NCBI RefSeq assembly: GCF_002240415.1
Contig: NZ_CP020028.1
Location: 3,497,501-3,561,500 of the forward strand
Direction of reading: 5' to 3'
DNA from: Paenibacillus kribbensis
GTDB lineage: Bacteria > Bacillota > Bacilli > Paenibacillales > Paenibacillaceae
DNA: 64,000 nt
Of this stretch, positions 62,180-64,000 are shown in pieces. The notes under the pieces are model-generated. The model saw nothing but the letters and a program-made list of their open reading frames with translations. It ran no database searches and was not told the DNA's origin. The translations under genes and the position numbers were made by a program. Within the stretch, counting starts at the first letter, position 1. Each line of letters opens with the position of its first letter.

Positions 62180-64000
62180 CTAGCCCAAGTGAATAATAAG
62201 CTCCTGCTGTCCGCTGGAGGCGGGTGTAATGATTACCCCCTGCTCCCCCGTTCGGCTGCTGCCGCCTTCCACTTGAACAGCCCCGTGGATTCCACGTAGA
62301 ACTAACGACCAAGGCTTAACAGCACCCTCTGCCTTTGCCGTAATGATCGAACCCTTGCGGCTGGCAGTGACCGTCAGTTCTTCCTGACCTGACGTATTTA
62401 CGATAACGGTCCGAGCCTGCTGGCCTTCACCGAGCTCAAACAAATGGAGTGACACTTGCTCCGCGTAATCATAATCCGGGCGGCTGTCCTCATGACCGAT
62501 CGCGAGCAGCGTATTCGGCTTTACAAGTACAGGCAGGGTTGTAAAATCGTGATGCTCGTTGACCCAGCGCCCACCTGTTACGCTTTCATTTGTCAATAAG
62601 TTGGTCCACTGACCCTCTGGTACGTAATACTGTACGTCCCCTACTTTATTAAAGATCGGGGCCACCAGGATAGAATCTCCCAGCATGTATTGCAGGTCCA
62701 GCGTTGCACAGGTTGGGTCCTGCGGGAACTCCAGTACCATAGCCCGCATCATCGGCAATCCCTTCACCGAGGATTCCACAGCCGACGAGTACAGGTACGG
62801 CATCAGCGAGCATTTGAGTTTGGTAAAGCTACGCACTACGTCTACCGATTCTTCATCGAACAGCCAAGGCACGCGGTATGACTCATTCCCGTGCAGACGG
62901 CTATGGGAGGACAAAAGTCCAAACTGTACCCACCGTTTGTACACGTCCGGCGCAGCCGTTAGCTCAAAGCCGCTAATGTCATGGCTCCAGAAGCCAAAGC
63001 CGCTCAAGCCAAGCGATAGGCCGCCCCGCAGTGATTCTGCCATCGACTCATATGTCGACGAGCAGTCGCCGCCCCAGTGAACCGGAAATTGTTGTCCCCC
63101 GGCTGTAGCAGAACGCGCAAATAACGCCGCTTCATTTTTACCCAGTTTTTCCTCCAGTACATCAAAAACAGCCTTGTTGTACAAATGTGTATAATAGTTA
63201 TGCATTTTTATCGGATCGGAGCCATCACAATAAACCACATCTGTAGGAATACGCTCGCCAAAGTCGGTTTTGAAGCAATCCACGCCCTGATCCAGCAGCC
63301 CCTTCAGCTTATCCTGATACCAGGCCACTGCAGCCGGGTTCGTGAAGTCAACCAGCGCCATTCCCGCCTGCCACATATCCCATTGCCACACGCTGCCATC
63401 AGCGGTTTTGACCAGATAGCCGTTCTCCATGCCTTCATCGAACAAAATGGATTTTTCTGCAATATACGGGTTGATCCATGCACAAATTTTGAGGCCCTTC
63501 GCTTTCAATCGTTGCAGCATGCCTTCCGGGTCTGGGAACATATCTTGATCCCACTGAAAATCGCACCATTGGTATTCCTTCATCCAGAAGCAGTCAAAAT
63601 GGAAGACCGAGAGCGGCAAATCCCGCTCAGCCATTCCGTCTACAAAATGATTCACTGTCGCTTCATCATAATCTGTCGTGAACGAAGTCGTCAGCCACAA
63701 ACCAAAGGTCCAGGCTGGCGGCAACGCGGGTTTCCCCGTCAGCTTGGTGTAATTATCCAGCACCTCTTTAGGATTGGCTCCGCCAATAATAAAATACTCC
63801 AACGATTCGCCGGCGACGCTAAACTGTACCTTCGAAACATTTTCCGATGCGATCTCATACGATACCTTTTCAGGGTGGTTGACGAACACACCATACCCTT
63901 TGTTGGACAGATAAAATGGGATATTTTTGTACGCCTGCTCACTGCTCGTGCCGCCGTCTTCATTCCATATATCGACCACTTGTCCGTTTTTCACAAACGG
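62180..64000 (-). CDS. GH31 alpha-xylosidase/alpha-glucosidase (YicI-like, cut by right edge)
   Basis: The C-terminal 606 residues of a family 31 glycosidase; the frame is open to base 64000, so the N-terminal domain lies outside. The catalytic nucleophile Asp is in [11 protein letters not shown], and the acid/base Asp in [14 protein letters not shown], the arrangement of E. coli YicI (alpha-xylosidase). GMNP-type landmarks include [14 protein letters not shown] and [18 protein letters not shown]-terminal beta-sandwich (about the last 120 residues) is present. No signal is visible in this part. It probably degrades isoprimeverose-type xyloglucan products; the substrate is inferred from YicI. 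Confidence 0.95.
   Translation of the reverse strand, partial: PFVKNGQVVDIWNEDGGTSSEQAYKNIPFYLSNKGYGVFVNHPEKVSYEIASENVSKVQFSVAGESLEYFIIGGANPKEVLDNYTKLTGKPALPPAWTFGLWLTTSFTTDYDEATVNHFVDGMAERDLPLSVFHFDCFWMKEYQWCDFQWDQDMFPDPEGMLQRLKAKGLKICAWINPYIAEKSILFDEGMENGYLVKTADGSVWQWDMWQAGMALVDFTNPAAVAWYQDKLKGLLDQGVDCFKTDFGERIPTDVVYCDGSDPIKMHNYYTHLYNKAVFDVLEEKLGKNEAALFARSATAGGQQFPVHWGGDCSSTYESMAESLRGGLSLGLSGFGFWSHDISGFELTAAPDVYKRWVQFGLLSSHSRLHGNESYRVPWLFDEESVDVVRSFTKLKCSLMPYLYSSAVESSVKGLPMMRAMVLEFPQDPTCATLDLQYMLGDSILVAPIFNKVGDVQYYVPEGQWTNLLTNESVTGGRWVNEHHDFTTLPVLVKPNTLLAIGHEDSRPDYDYAEQVSLHLFELGEGQQARTVIVNTSGQEELTVTASRKGSIITAKAEGAVKPWSLVLRGIHGAVQVEGGSSRTGEQGVIITPASSGQQELIIHLG

Noticed and set aside
1..64000. 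tRNA genes, rRNA genes or CRISPR arrays
   Set aside because: No cloverleaf-type T-loop sequences, rRNA stretches or regularly spaced repeats were seen by eye; a dedicated scan was not possible.

Overview
The window looks like a chromosomal segment of a Paenibacillus, most likely of the P. polymyxa group. The evidence is the Firmicutes-type gene order (fapR-plsX-fab-acpP-rnc-smc, ylbH-coaD-ylbJ-ylbL-ylbM-ylbN-rpmF), strong AAGGAGG-type ribosome binding sites with many TTG/GTG starts, spore-related genes (ylbJ, a BclA-like surface protein), and a broad carbohydrate-utilisation repertoire. This is inferred from protein resemblance and synteny; no database search was possible. I saw no rRNA, tRNA, CRISPR array, prophage or intact insertion sequence.

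1-15.4 kb is a conserved core read mostly on the minus strand: smc (cut by the left edge), rnc, fabF, acpP, fabG, fabD, fabH, plsX and the lipid regulator fapR, with a near-consensus FapR operator at the operon promoter; then rpmF, yceD, coaD and rsmD. The plus-strand genes tmcAL (ylbM) and ylbJ lie among them, and ylbL converges on tmcAL. Upstream of rsmD is a structured leader that I take to be the ylbH leader RNA.

15.6-17.1 kb holds a compact agr-like quorum-sensing locus: a 40-residue AgrD-like propeptide gene, agrB, and an AgrC-like polytopic membrane protein that has no histidine-kinase domain. A promoter preceded by iterated CTTGAAAA repeats drives it. This is the most unusual unit in the window.

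17-34 kb is accessory and metabolic: an acyltransferase, a KimA-type potassium transporter, an AraC regulator divergent from a GH42 beta-galactosidase/MFS pair, a BclA-like jelly-roll protein, MarR-DegV, an XRE/DUF2975 pair flanked by inverted repeat copies and hairpin-rich elements, a MarR-controlled NAD(P)H oxidoreductase, an iron alcohol dehydrogenase with a Rex/Fnr-like dyad at its start site, a stalk-domain/NlpC cell-wall hydrolase, and an ArsR-AHSA1-VOC operon.

34-64 kb contains a TPR membrane protein, an RND efflux operon ending in its own TetR gene (with a matching dyad over the promoter start), a GDSL hydrolase, GNATs, a nucleotidyltransferase-fold protein, three MFS transporters and two MarR regulators with self-overlapping operators. 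It also contains rpiA-vanZ, two chemoreceptors, a free-standing NRPS-like protein (truncated C, then A-PCP-reductase), a membrane-anchored polysaccharide deacetylase, TraX, CcpN divergent from a TalC-type transaldolase, a beta-lactamase-fold serine hydrolase, and a GH31 alpha-xylosidase-like enzyme cut by the right edge.
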